Below, piece after piece: positions 13,908 to 19,757 of a stretch of DNA of 19,761 nt. Made by a program: the position numbers and the translations under genes. Source of the stretch: Clostridiales bacterium (GTDB taxonomy: Bacteria > Bacillota > Clostridia > Oscillospirales > Acutalibacteraceae); NCBI GenBank assembly GCA_019416395.1, contig DXXH01000047.1, positions 1 through 19,761 of the forward strand, given 5' to 3'. Numbering within the stretch: position 1 is the first letter of the stretch; each line of letters starts with the position of its first letter. The notes below the pieces were generated by a model, which was not told the DNA's origin, ran no database searches, and was given only the letters and a program-made list of their open reading frames with translations.

Positions 13908-15203
13908 ATGACCTATGAAGAGGCATTGGACAATGTGTATGGCAGGCTTGTGTTTGGCATGAAGCCTGGTCTCGAACGGATTGGGGCTTTGTTGGAGCGC
14001 TTGGGCAATCCCCAAAAGCGGCTGAAATTTGTCCATGTGGCGGGCACCAACGGGAAAGGCACCTGTTCCACCCTGGTGGCTTCTGCCTTGAAAGAGTCCG
14101 GTTTGCGGGTGGGGCTTTACACGTCTCCCTATGTGCTGGAGTTTCGGGAACGTTTTCAGATCAACGGGGAAATGATTCCCAAAGAGGAGCTCATCGAAGA
14201 AGTGGAAACACTGGCCCCCATCGCCGATGAGTTTGAGAAAAATGGCGATCAGGTGACGGAATTTGAATATATCACCGCGTTGGCGTTCCATTGGTTTGCC
14301 CAGCGGGAATGCGATATCGTGGTGTTGGAAGTGGGCATGGGGGGACGGTTTGACGCCACCAACATCATCGATGTGCCGGAAGTGGCGGCTATTATGTCCA
14401 TTTCCCTGGATCATACGGCGATTTTGGGGGATACCCTGGAGAAAATCGCTTTTGAGAAAGCAGGTATTTTAAAAGAGGGTGGCCGTTTGGTGCTCTATCC
14501 CCAGCAGGCGCCGGAGGTGCTGTCCGAGTTGGAGCAGATCTGTCAAGAGCGTCATGTGGAGATGCTCCTTCCGGATCTGTCGCAGGTCCGGGAGCTGGAC
14601 CGTTCCATTGAGGGGACAGCCTTCCAAACAGAGGGGCTTACTCTGCGGACTCCTTTCTTGGGAGAGCATCAGGTGAAAAATGCCGTAACTGCTTTGAAAG
14701 TTTTACAGGTGCTGAAAGAACGTGGCTGGCCCGTGACAGAGGAAGCCGTGAAGCGGGGATTTGAAAACGCATTTATCCCTGCCAGAATGGAAGTGATATC
14801 CCGGGAACCCTTATGCTTGCTGGATGGGGGACACAATCCTGGGTGTGCTCTGGCCTTGAAAGACGCTCTCCAGCAGTTTGTGCCCCAGCGGAAAGTGGCC
14901 ATTATGGGTATGATGGCGGATAAGGACAGCCGGGAAGCTTTGCGCATTCTCGGTCCCCAGTTCTCCCAGATCATCACCGTGGCCCCGGAGGGGCTGCGGG
15001 CCCTGCCGGCTCAGAAATTAGCAGAGGTGGCCAAGGAATTTTGCCCCAAGGTGATTCCTGCCGGGTCCTGCCGGGAGGCATTGGCTTTGGCGGTGCGGGC
15101 CATGGGACAGGACGGAGCTTTGATCGTTTGCGGCTCCTTCTATTTGGCGGGAGAGATCCGGGAGACTCTCCGGGCAAAAATGGAGAAATTACATCGCGAC
15201 TGA
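13908..15203 (+). CDS. folC: Bifunctional folylpolyglutamate synthase/dihydrofolate synthase
   Basis: A 431-residue Mur-ligase-superfamily enzyme adding glutamate to folates (and possibly to dihydropteroate) using ATP. The P-loop is G46-T-N-G-K-G-T52 after FVHVA, as in FolC. Other marks are YTSPYVLEFRERFQING, the Mg-binding segment EVGMGGRFDATNI, SLDHTAILG, and in the C-terminal domain LLDGGHNPG. ATG at 13908 follows GGAGGAA (13894-13900) at 7 bases. An in-frame start 11 codons earlier would lie inside the terminator T run. Expression should depend on the upstream ZTP riboswitch, linking polyglutamylation to one-carbon status. Whether it carries both activities cannot be read from sequence. 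A long hairpin terminator follows 55 bases after the stop. Confidence 0.95.
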   Translation: MTYEEALDNVYGRLVFGMKPGLERIGALLERLGNPQKRLKFVHVAGTNGKGTCSTLVASALKESGLRVGLYTSPYVLEFRERFQINGEMIPKEELIEEVETLAPIADEFEKNGDQVTEFEYITALAFHWFAQRECDIVVLEVGMGGRFDATNIIDVPEVAAIMSISLDHTAILGDTLEKIAFEKAGILKEGGRLVLYPQQAPEVLSELEQICQERHVEMLLPDLSQVRELDRSIEGTAFQTEGLTLRTPFLGEHQVKNAVTALKVLQVLKERGWPVTEEAVKRGFENAFIPARMEVISREPLCLLDGGHNPGCALALKDALQQFVPQRKVAIMGMMADKDSREALRILGPQFSQIITVAPEGLRALPAQKLAEVAKEFCPKVIPAGSCREALALAVRAMGQDGALIVCGSFYLAGEIRETLRAKMEKLHRD

Positions 15204-15257
15204 CAGACTTTGGCAAAAAATTTACGTTGTCCTTTGTAGAATAGTCTCAAAGGGCGT

Positions 15258-15303
15258 AAAAAGGCTTTTGGAAAAGGCAACCCCTTTTGCAAAAGCCTTT
15301 TTT
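15258..15303 (+). terminator. Rho-independent terminator after folC
   Basis: A long stem (AAAGGCTTTTG-type arm at 15260-15270 with CAAAAGCCTTT at 15290-15300), extended inside by AAAAGG/CCTTTT around CAACC, runs into a T tract to 15303. It lies 40 bases before the spoIIAA start and isolates the two operons. Confidence 0.82.
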
Positions 15304-15343
15304 CTATACTTTTTTGGAACGTAAACAGAAAGGAAGGAACACC

Positions 15344-15661
15344 ATGAGTGTACAGCTCAGCTATAAGGAAGGAGTGCTTACCGCGCGGCTTTCTGGAGAG
15401 ATCGACCACCACAGTGCTCGGGAGATGCGGGAAGCCATCGATGATACGGCGCAAAAGGTAAAACCCATGTGTTTGAAGCTTGATTTTTCCCAAGTCCCTT
15501 TTATGGACAGTTCCGGGATCGGCTTGATTTTAGGCCGGGTGCGGCTTTTGCAGTTTTGGAAAGGCCGGGTGGTGATTTCCGGGCTTTCCCCGAATTTGGT
15601 GAAAATGGTGGAGCTCTCGGGAATCGGGAACCTTGCTGCCATTGAAAGGAGGGCTGGGTGA
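15344..15661 (+). CDS. spoIIAA: Anti-sigma-F factor antagonist SpoIIAA
   Basis: A 105-residue STAS-domain protein that releases sigma-F in the forespore by binding SpoIIAB when dephosphorylated. The phosphoacceptor is Ser56 in FMDSSGIGLILGR, aligned with Ser58 of Bacillus subtilis SpoIIAA; the GEIDHHSA segment near the N-terminus is also typical. Length is slightly shorter than the 117 residues of the Bacillus protein. ATG 15344 follows AGGAAGGAAC at about 5-12 bases. It is the first gene of the conserved spoIIAA-spoIIAB-sigF operon and overlaps the next start codon by one base. In Bacillus this operon uses a sigma-H promoter. Here GTAGAATA at 15236-15243 resembles a sigma-H -10, but I see no convincing -35, and the folC terminator lies between it and the gene. 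Confidence 0.95.
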   Translation: MSVQLSYKEGVLTARLSGEIDHHSAREMREAIDDTAQKVKPMCLKLDFSQVPFMDSSGIGLILGRVRLLQFWKGRVVISGLSPNLVKMVELSGIGNLAAIERRAG

Positions 15662-16092
15662 TGAAACCGGTAAATCAGGCACAGATCAGTTTTTCTTCCC
15701 ACTCGGTCAATGAAAGCTTTGGCCGGGCGGCGGTAGCAGCATTTCTGGCTCAGCTGGATCCCACTGTGGCAGATTTGAGCGATATGAAAACCGCGGTTTC
15801 CGAGGCGGTGACCAATGCCATTGTTCACGGGTACCGGGACAAGCATGGCATGGTGTACATAACCGTCAAGCTGTTCGAAAATGGAAAAGCGGTGGTCAGG
15901 GTACGGGATAAAGGCTGCGGGATCCCGGATATTCAGCAGGCCATGGAGCCCTTGTTCACCACAGGCGGAGAGGAACGGGCTGGCTTGGGTTTTGCAGTGA
16001 TGCAAAGCTTTTGCGACAGTGTGCGGGTGACTTCGGCTGTAGGTCGCGGCACAAGTGTGACCCTGACCAAATATTTTGAGCCCAAAGAGTGA
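15661..16092 (+). CDS. spoIIAB: Anti-sigma-F factor / serine kinase SpoIIAB
   Basis: A 143-residue GHKL-fold kinase that holds sigma-F inactive and phosphorylates SpoIIAA. ATP-binding boxes are in order: the N box with E48 and N52 in SEAVTNAIVHGY, G1 in VRDKGCGIPD (D83), and G2 in AGLGFAVM. Length matches the family (about 146). The ATG at 15661 shares its A with the TGA of spoIIAA, indicating translational coupling; AAAGGAGG (about 15643-15650) lies inside the end of spoIIAA about 10 bases upstream. A GTG immediately before this ATG is an alternative start. The 3' end overlaps the probable sigF start by 17 bases. It acts in the predivisional cell and forespore. Confidence 0.95.
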   Translation: MKPVNQAQISFSSHSVNESFGRAAVAAFLAQLDPTVADLSDMKTAVSEAVTNAIVHGYRDKHGMVYITVKLFENGKAVVRVRDKGCGIPDIQQAMEPLFTTGGEERAGLGFAVMQSFCDSVRVTSAVGRGTSVTLTKYFEPKE

Positions 16093-16744
16093 TCCGGAAT
16101 CCCGGCGCCGGGCGGTGGAGGAAAACATTGGCCTGGTGCATCTTTGCGCCAGGCGTTTTCTGGGCCGTGGGGTGGAATACGACGACCTGTTTCAGGCCGG
16201 GTGTGTAGGACTTATCAAAGCGGCGGAGAATTTCGACACCACCCGGGGCGTGAAATTTTCCACTTATGCGGTGCCTGTGATTCTGGGGGAGGTGCGCCGC
16301 CTGTTCCGAGATGGAGGGGCCTTGCGGGTTTCTCGCGGGCTGCGGGACTTGGGAAAACGGGCCCTAGAGGAGGCGGACCGTCTACGTCAGGAAACGGGGA
16401 AAAGCCCTGGCGTAGCCCAGATTGCTCAAAATTTGGGAGTATCTGTGGAGAAGGCCGCGTTAGCCTTGGGGGTGGGACAGGCTCCAGTGTCCCTGACCGA
16501 CGAGGAAGAGGGTGGAAACCTGGATATTCCCGTGGAAGCCCCGGAGGAGCGCATGACCGAACGGCTTACCCTGTATCAAATTATCAAAACACTGGAAGAA
16601 CGGGATCAAAAGCTGATCCATTACCGGTATTTCCAGGGAAAGACCCAGACGGAAACGGCCCAGCTTTTGGGCATGACCCAGGTGCAGGTCAGCCGCAGGG
16701 AAAAAAAGCTTCTCACCTATATGCGCACCGCTTTTGACCAATAG
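16076..16744 (+). CDS. sigF: Forespore RNA polymerase sigma factor SigF
   Basis: A sigma-70-family protein of 222 residues for the first forespore-specific sigma factor. Region 2 is at residues about 17-85 (EYDDLFQAGCVGLIKAAENF, then KFSTYAVPVILGEVRRL), region 3 at 86-145, and region 4 with its helix-turn-helix at about 170-215 (TQTETAQLLGMTQVQVSRR). Identity as SigF rather than SigG or SigE rests on the operon. The N-terminus is odd: family members usually have about 25 more residues before region 2. The longest frame here starts at TTG 16076, inside spoIIAB, without a visible Shine-Dalgarno site; the other candidate, GTG 16115, would shorten it further. Coupling to spoIIAB translation is the likely explanation. 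A bidirectional terminator ends the operon. Confidence 0.93.
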   Translation: MSPKSDPESRRRAVEENIGLVHLCARRFLGRGVEYDDLFQAGCVGLIKAAENFDTTRGVKFSTYAVPVILGEVRRLFRDGGALRVSRGLRDLGKRALEEADRLRQETGKSPGVAQIAQNLGVSVEKAALALGVGQAPVSLTDEEEGGNLDIPVEAPEERMTERLTLYQIIKTLEERDQKLIHYRYFQGKTQTETAQLLGMTQVQVSRREKKLLTYMRTAFDQ

Positions 16745-16748
16745 AAAA

Positions 16749-16788
16749 CGCCCCATCTTTCCACAGCCGGGAGAGATGGGGCGCTTTT
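16749..16788. terminator. Bidirectional terminator between sigF and the GNAT gene
   Basis: CGCCCCATCT (16749-16758) pairs perfectly with AGATGGGGCG (16774-16783). On the plus strand TTTT follows one base later; on the minus strand the stem runs directly into TTTT. The loop holds a further CC/GG pairing. Both convergent genes end within 15 bases of it. Confidence 0.85.
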
Positions 16789-16795
16789 GCTGTTG

Positions 16796-17386
16796 TTATA
16801 AATAATAGGTGGAACCGGTCTTTTTTGGTTTTCGGTCCGTGGGCAGCAGGGAATACAGGGTCAAATCCACAATGCCTTTATCCGGCCATAAAAATCCCTC
16901 GCGTATGGTGCCCTCTTTTACGAAGCCACACCGTTCCAGTACCAGCACCGCTCTGTAATTGATGGGCAGCACAAAGCACTGGATCCGGTGGACCCCTACG
17001 GTCTGGAATAAATAGTCCACCGTGGCCCGCACCGCGGCGGAAGCGTATCCCTGGCCAGTGAATTCCTGGTTCAAAATAAACGACAGGGTCACGCTTTCGA
17101 TCCGGGGATCAATGTGGGAAAGCTCCATCAGTCCCACCAGCTGGTTCAAAGTGGAATAGATGCCCAGCACCACCCCACGGCGCTCCTGGAACATGGCCTC
17201 GAATTGACGGAGCTTCCCGCCGCACTCCCTGGGAGAACGCAGCGCTCCTTCCGGGGTGAACCGATGGCTGTCCTCATCACTGAGAATCTGCCAAAGGGCG
17301 TCCAGATCCATATCGGTGATGCGGGTCAAGGTTGCCTTTTCACTGCTGATAAACGGATAGCTGGAAAACAGCAGGGAACTTTTCAC
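16796..17386 (-). CDS. GNAT-family N-acetyltransferase (RimJ/RimL-like)
   Basis: A 196-residue acetyl-CoA-dependent acetyltransferase. The GNAT core runs from about residue 18 (ATLTRITDMDLDALWQIL) to about 185. The acetyl-CoA-binding motif A is the loop Q-E-F-T-G-Q-G-Y-A-S-A-A, followed by the typical AVLVLERCGFVKEGTIREG, as in ribosomal-protein or small-molecule acetylating relatives. The substrate cannot be told from sequence. The start is GTG at 17384-17386 with AAAGGGGG about 7 bases upstream on the minus strand. It sits 32 bases after the HAD phosphatase gene with no terminator between, so the two are probably one transcript. The last about 12 residues are basic and divergent. Confidence 0.85.
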   Translation of the reverse strand: MKSSLLFSSYPFISSEKATLTRITDMDLDALWQILSDEDSHRFTPEGALRSPRECGGKLRQFEAMFQERRGVVLGIYSTLNQLVGLMELSHIDPRIESVTLSFILNQEFTGQGYASAAVRATVDYLFQTVGVHRIQCFVLPINYRAVLVLERCGFVKEGTIREGFLWPDKGIVDLTLYSLLPTDRKPKKTGSTYYL

Positions 17387-17418
17387 AGCGCCGCCCCCTT
17401 TCTAAAATTTCGGTGGTT

Positions 17419-18045
17419 TTACTCCCCCAAAAGCTTTAAAAGCTCTTCCGGGTCTTGAATTTTATCCACGCCTGAAACCTGGCCAAACCCGTAAGCAGCG
17501 TGGATAAAGGGTATGCCCGCCTGCTGGGCGGATTCCTGATCCAACTGCGTGTCCCCCACGTAAACCGGGGCTTTTAACCCATTGCGCTGGACCACAAGCT
17601 TCATATTTTCCGCTTTCGGCTTTCCCGTGCGCCCCACGCATTCCCAATCCTTAAAATAGGAGTGGAATTTGTGGGCGTCTAGAAAACAGGGAATATAGTC
17701 GCTGTTGCAATTGCTGACAATAAACAGGGGCAGCTTTTGGGAAAGCTTTTTCAGTGTCTCTTCCATATGGGGGTAAAGCTGTCCGCCGTGCTCCCGAAGA
17801 TACTGGTTCTCCACCTGGCAGCATTTATCAAACAGCTCCATGTGCCGCTGAGGGGAGAGGTCAGGGAATAAAGTGGCCATCAGGTTTTCCGCAGTCATGC
17901 CCATCACGCTTTCCAGCTGTTCCCTTGTAGGATGGCTTTTTACGTCCGGTTCGTCCTTCAAGGCGATTTCCCAGGATACCATGATCGGCTGGGTCGCGTC
18001 CCAAAGAGTGCCGTCCAGATCAAATAGAATACCGTCGTATTTCAT
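17419..18045 (-). CDS. HAD-superfamily hydrolase, phosphoglycolate phosphatase-like
   Basis: A 208-residue haloacid-dehalogenase-type phosphatase with all four motifs. Motif I is D9-L-D11-G-T-L (nucleophile and acid), motif II is S111 in FIVSN, motif III is a lysine in GKPKAEN (142/144), and motif IV is V-G-D165-T-Q-L-D169. The helical cap between motifs I and II (about 16-90) marks subfamily IA, like phosphoglycolate phosphatases or beta-phosphoglucomutases. The TGKPKAEN form with a plain aspartate pair suggests a phosphatase; the natural substrate is unknown. ATG 18045 follows AAAGGAA by about 8 bases. It has a consensus promoter and is first in a two-gene unit with the GNAT gene. Confidence 0.87.
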   Translation of the reverse strand: MKYDGILFDLDGTLWDATQPIMVSWEIALKDEPDVKSHPTREQLESVMGMTAENLMATLFPDLSPQRHMELFDKCCQVENQYLREHGGQLYPHMEETLKKLSQKLPLFIVSNCNSDYIPCFLDAHKFHSYFKDWECVGRTGKPKAENMKLVVQRNGLKAPVYVGDTQLDQESAQQAGIPFIHAAYGFGQVSGVDKIQDPEELLKLLGE

Positions 18046-18081
18046 GGAATGATTCCTTTCTCTACATTGATTCTGCCCTCT

Positions 18082-18110
18082 ATTATAGCGAATCCCCGTT
18101 CTGTTTTCAA
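18082..18110 (-). promoter_or_regulatory. Sigma-A promoter of the HAD-GNAT operon
   Basis: On the minus strand TTGAAA (18105-18110) and a perfect TATAAT (18082-18087) are spaced by 17 bases. Transcription should start near 18075, about 30 bases before the ATG. Confidence 0.85.
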
Positions 18111-18165
18111 GAAAGCACAGGCAGGGATTTTCCCGATTTCCACTTGCTTCTTAACATATGTATAG

Positions 18166-18194
18166 AAAAAGGAGCAGGCGCGAGGGCTTGCTCC
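18166..18194 (-). terminator. Rho-independent terminator after metA
   Basis: On the minus strand GGAGCA (18189-18194) and TGCTCC (18171-18176), extended by three inner pairs including one wobble, are followed by TTTTT (18166-18170). It begins 10 bases after the metA stop codon. Confidence 0.82.
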
Positions 18195-18203
18195 GGAAGG
18201 AAG

Positions 18204-19115
18204 TCAATTTAAAAAGTCGTAGGGCGTCTGTTGGTACACGTAATAGTTGAGCCAGTTGGCTACCAGCAAGTGGGCGTTGCTCCGCCAGGTAAAAGGCGGA
18301 GTACGGGTATCGTCGTCGTCAGGGAAATAGTGGTATGGCACCTTGGGGTTTAACCCTTTGTTGATGTCCCGGAAATATTCCTTCGCCAAGGTGTCCCGGT
18401 CATATTCCGCGTGCCCGGTAACGAAAATCTGCCGTCCGTTCCGGTTGGTCACAATGTGCAGCCCCGCTAAATCGGAAACAGCCAGGGGGATCAAATCCGG
18501 GTGCTTTTTAATATCTTCCAGACGCACTTCCGTGTAGCGGGAATGAGGGGCGAAATAGTTGTCGTCAAAGCCTCGCATCAACGGGTGGTAGGGATTCAGC
18601 ACTGTATGATTGTAAATTCCGCTGAGTTTTTCCGGCAACGGGTATTTGGGGATCCCATAATGATAGTAAAGCCCTGCCTGGGCTCCCCAGCAGATGTGTA
18701 GTACGGAATAGACGTTTTCTTTGCTCCATTCCATGATCCGACACATTTCGTCCCAATAGTCCACCTCTTCAAAAGGAAGCTGTTCCACTGGGGCGCCGGT
18801 AATGATCATGCCGTCGAATTTCTGGGATTTAACATCGTCAAAGGTCTTATAAAAGGTATTCAAATGATAAGAACTGGTATTCTTGCTCACATGGGTGGCG
18901 GTATGGAGCAATTCCACATCGACCTGCAAGGGGGAATTGCTTAAAAGCCGCAACAATTGAGTTTCCGTTTCAATCTTTGTGGGCATCAAATTCAAAATGG
19001 CAATCTTTAAAGGACGAATGTCCTGCAAGTTGGCGCGCTCATGGGTCATCACAAAGATGTTTTCCGATTCCAGTACTTCAATGGCAGGAAGGTCGGCTTG
19101 AATGCGGATAGGCAT
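18204..19115 (-). CDS. metA: Homoserine O-acetyltransferase, MetA family
   Basis: A 303-residue acyltransferase activating homoserine for methionine synthesis. Cys142 in HICWGAQAG is the acyl-carrying nucleophile; H235 and E237 in VTGHAEYD complete the family's catalytic set. Residue 111 is Glu (in TGAPVEQL). In the MetA family Glu111 goes with acetyl-CoA and Gly111 with succinyl-CoA, so this is probably the acetyl enzyme despite the metA name. ATG 19115 is chosen because family proteins begin M-P-I-R; a longer in-frame start 34 codons upstream would add an unrelated basic stretch. The ribosome binding site is weak (GAAAGA). No SAM riboswitch is recognisable upstream. A plus-strand transcript may run antisense to its leader. 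Confidence 0.95.
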   Translation of the reverse strand: MPIRIQADLPAIEVLESENIFVMTHERANLQDIRPLKIAILNLMPTKIETETQLLRLLSNSPLQVDVELLHTATHVSKNTSSYHLNTFYKTFDDVKSQKFDGMIITGAPVEQLPFEEVDYWDEMCRIMEWSKENVYSVLHICWGAQAGLYYHYGIPKYPLPEKLSGIYNHTVLNPYHPLMRGFDDNYFAPHSRYTEVRLEDIKKHPDLIPLAVSDLAGLHIVTNRNGRQIFVTGHAEYDRDTLAKEYFRDINKGLNPKVPYHYFPDDDDTRTPPFTWRSNAHLLVANWLNYYVYQQTPYDFLN

Positions 19116-19161
19116 AGAATCACGTCTTTCTATATATAGTAGGGAAAATAGGGATCCTTGC

Positions 19162-19204
19162 CAGAACCGGTGGAAAAGGGAAAAAGTACCGCCAATTCTG
19201 GAAA
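19162..19204 (-). other. Hairpin in the metA leader
   Basis: On the minus strand CCAGAA and TTCTGG enclose a second helix CGGT/ACCG and a pyrimidine-rich loop. There is no T run, so it is not a terminator. It lies about 50 bases before the metA start and may affect translation or RNA stability; nothing known is recognised. Confidence 0.4.
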
Positions 19205-19209
19205 AGCAA

Positions 19210-19239
19210 TTGACCAATTGGCAAATAAAATGGTATAAT
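19210..19239 (+). promoter_or_regulatory. Sigma-A promoter directed away from metA
   Basis: TTGACC (19210-19215), an 18-base spacer and a perfect TATAAT (19234-19239). Expected transcription start is near 19246, pointing right into sequence with no protein gene. Confidence 0.75.
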
Positions 19240-19245
19240 TAAGAA

Positions 19246-19376
19246 ACTCCAAATAAGGAGACGCGAAGGGGACAAAGTCAAAGAGATCTGCTCTGGTTTT
19301 GTTGTACCGTACGCGATGCGGATATTATACCATAAGGCTGTTGGCATTGTACAGTAGGATTTGACAACAGGCCTTT
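19246..19376 (+). ncRNA. Candidate structured RNA antisense to the metA leader
   Basis: From the predicted start the transcript can fold as CTCC/GGAG (19247-19258), then a long irregular stem closed by CGCG with inner GG/CC, ACAAA/TTTGT and AGAG/CTCT helices. It ends in an imperfect hairpin, AAGGCTGTTG with CAACAGGCCTT (about 19334-19375), containing a short T run. I recognise no Rfam family. It may instead be an upstream leader segment of the promoter array that follows. Confidence 0.4.
19324..19329 (-). promoter_or_regulatory. Candidate extended -10 of the metA promoter
   Basis: On the minus strand TGG-TATAAT forms an extended -10; the -35 region (TGTACA at 18 bases) is poor. A start near 19317 would give metA an unusually long leader of about 200 bases overlapping the plus-strand RNA candidate. 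Confidence 0.45.
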
Positions 19377-19404
19377 TAGCGGAAATCCACAGGTCAAAAA
19401 GAAA

Positions 19405-19421
19405 TTTCAAAAGACTTGAAA
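19405..19421 (+). repeat. Degenerate copy of the unit-ending hairpin
   Basis: TTTCAA (19405-19410) and TTGAAA (19416-19421) enclose AAGAC and lead into an A-rich run before the first array promoter. The sequence resembles the third hairpin of the repeat units at 19538-19557 and 19689-19708, so an older or partial unit may precede the array. Confidence 0.4.
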
Positions 19422-19428
19422 AAACTTG

Positions 19429-19457
19429 TTGACAAATGGAAAACGATGTGGTATTAT
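19429..19457 (+). promoter_or_regulatory. Array promoter 1 (sigma-A)
   Basis: TTGACA (19429-19434), a 17-base spacer ending in TGTGG, and TATTAT (19452-19457). An A-rich upstream tract (19416-19424) resembles an UP element. Confidence 0.88.
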
Positions 19458-19576
19458 ATCTGAGCGCTCGAGAGAGAGCTCAAACAAGTGAAAAGAACCC
19501 GAGTTTCGACTCAGGCGAGTAACGAACGGGTTTGAAATTCAAGTCGAAAGACTTGAAAAAATCTTGAAAAAAGTGC
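19458..19576 (+). repeat. Leader repeat unit A with three hairpins
   Basis: Hairpin 1: GAGCGCTC/GAGAGCTC around GAGA (19462-19481, one mismatch). Hairpin 2: AACCCG (19496-19501) with CGGGTT (19527-19532), enclosing TTCG/CGAA and ACTC-AGGC-GAGT. Hairpin 3: TTCAAGTC-GAAA-GACTTGAA (19538-19557). An A-rich tract ends the unit. It shares CTCAAACAAGTGAA and CGACTCAGGCGAGTAACG with unit B. Confidence 0.82.
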
Positions 19577-19605
19577 TTGACAAACTGAAACGAAAGTGGT
19601 AAGAT
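19577..19605 (+). promoter_or_regulatory. Array promoter 2 (sigma-A)
   Basis: TTGACA (19577-19582), a 17-base spacer ending in AGTGG, and TAAGAT (19600-19605), 148 bases after promoter 1, preceded by an A-rich tract and AAGTGC. Confidence 0.88.
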
Positions 19606-19728
19606 AGTCGAGCTCTCGAGAGAGAGCCTCAAACAAGTGAATCGGACGAGAAAGACGACTCAGGCGAGTAACGGTGAAACGTCCGAAATCGAGTTCGAAA
19701 GAGCTCGAAAAAAACTTGAAAAAAGTGC
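19606..19728 (+). repeat. Leader repeat unit B with three covarying hairpins
   Basis: Hairpin 1: GAG-CTCTC around GAGA with GAGAG-C-CTC (19610-19630). Hairpin 2: CGGACG (19643-19648) with CGTCCG (19680-19685), enclosing the same ACTC-AGGC-GAGT. Hairpin 3: TCGAGTTC-GAAA-GAGCTCGA (19689-19708). The outer stem and the third stem differ from unit A on both arms while keeping pairing. Confidence 0.82.
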
Positions 19729-19757
19729 TTGACAAACACTTCCAAATGTGGTAAGAT
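19729..19757 (+). promoter_or_regulatory. Array promoter 3 (sigma-A), at the window edge
   Basis: TTGACA (19729-19734), a 17-base spacer ending in TGTGG, and TAAGAT (19752-19757), 152 bases after promoter 2. The window ends with AGTC, identical to the start of unit B, so a further copy probably begins here. Confidence 0.87.

Noticed and set aside
11013..14414. Two long minus-strand open frames (467 and 628 codons) opposite valS and folC
   Set aside because: Both are His/Gln/Pro-rich shadows of well-identified plus-strand genes and run through the riboswitch; no Shine-Dalgarno site or domain supports them.
16144..16737. 197-codon plus-strand frame inside sigF
   Set aside because: Alternative frame of sigF with Gly/Arg/Pro-rich composition; sigF itself has conserved region 2 and 4 sequences.
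19116..19330. SAM (S-box) riboswitch upstream of metA
   Set aside because: I looked for the S-box core motifs on the minus strand and found none; the only structure is an unrelated hairpin at 19162-19204.
19507..19673. Fragments of 16S rRNA, because GAGTAACG also occurs in 16S
   Set aside because: The shared stretch is only 8 bases, and the surrounding stems do not match 16S; it is part of a repeated leader hairpin.
19462..19708. CRISPR array, suggested by regularly spaced repeats
   Set aside because: There are only two full units of about 120 bases, with promoters in them and covarying hairpins rather than identical short repeats with unique spacers.
19511..19735. 74-codon minus-strand open frame in the promoter array
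   Set aside because: It spans two promoters and the repeat units, has low complexity and no ribosome binding site.
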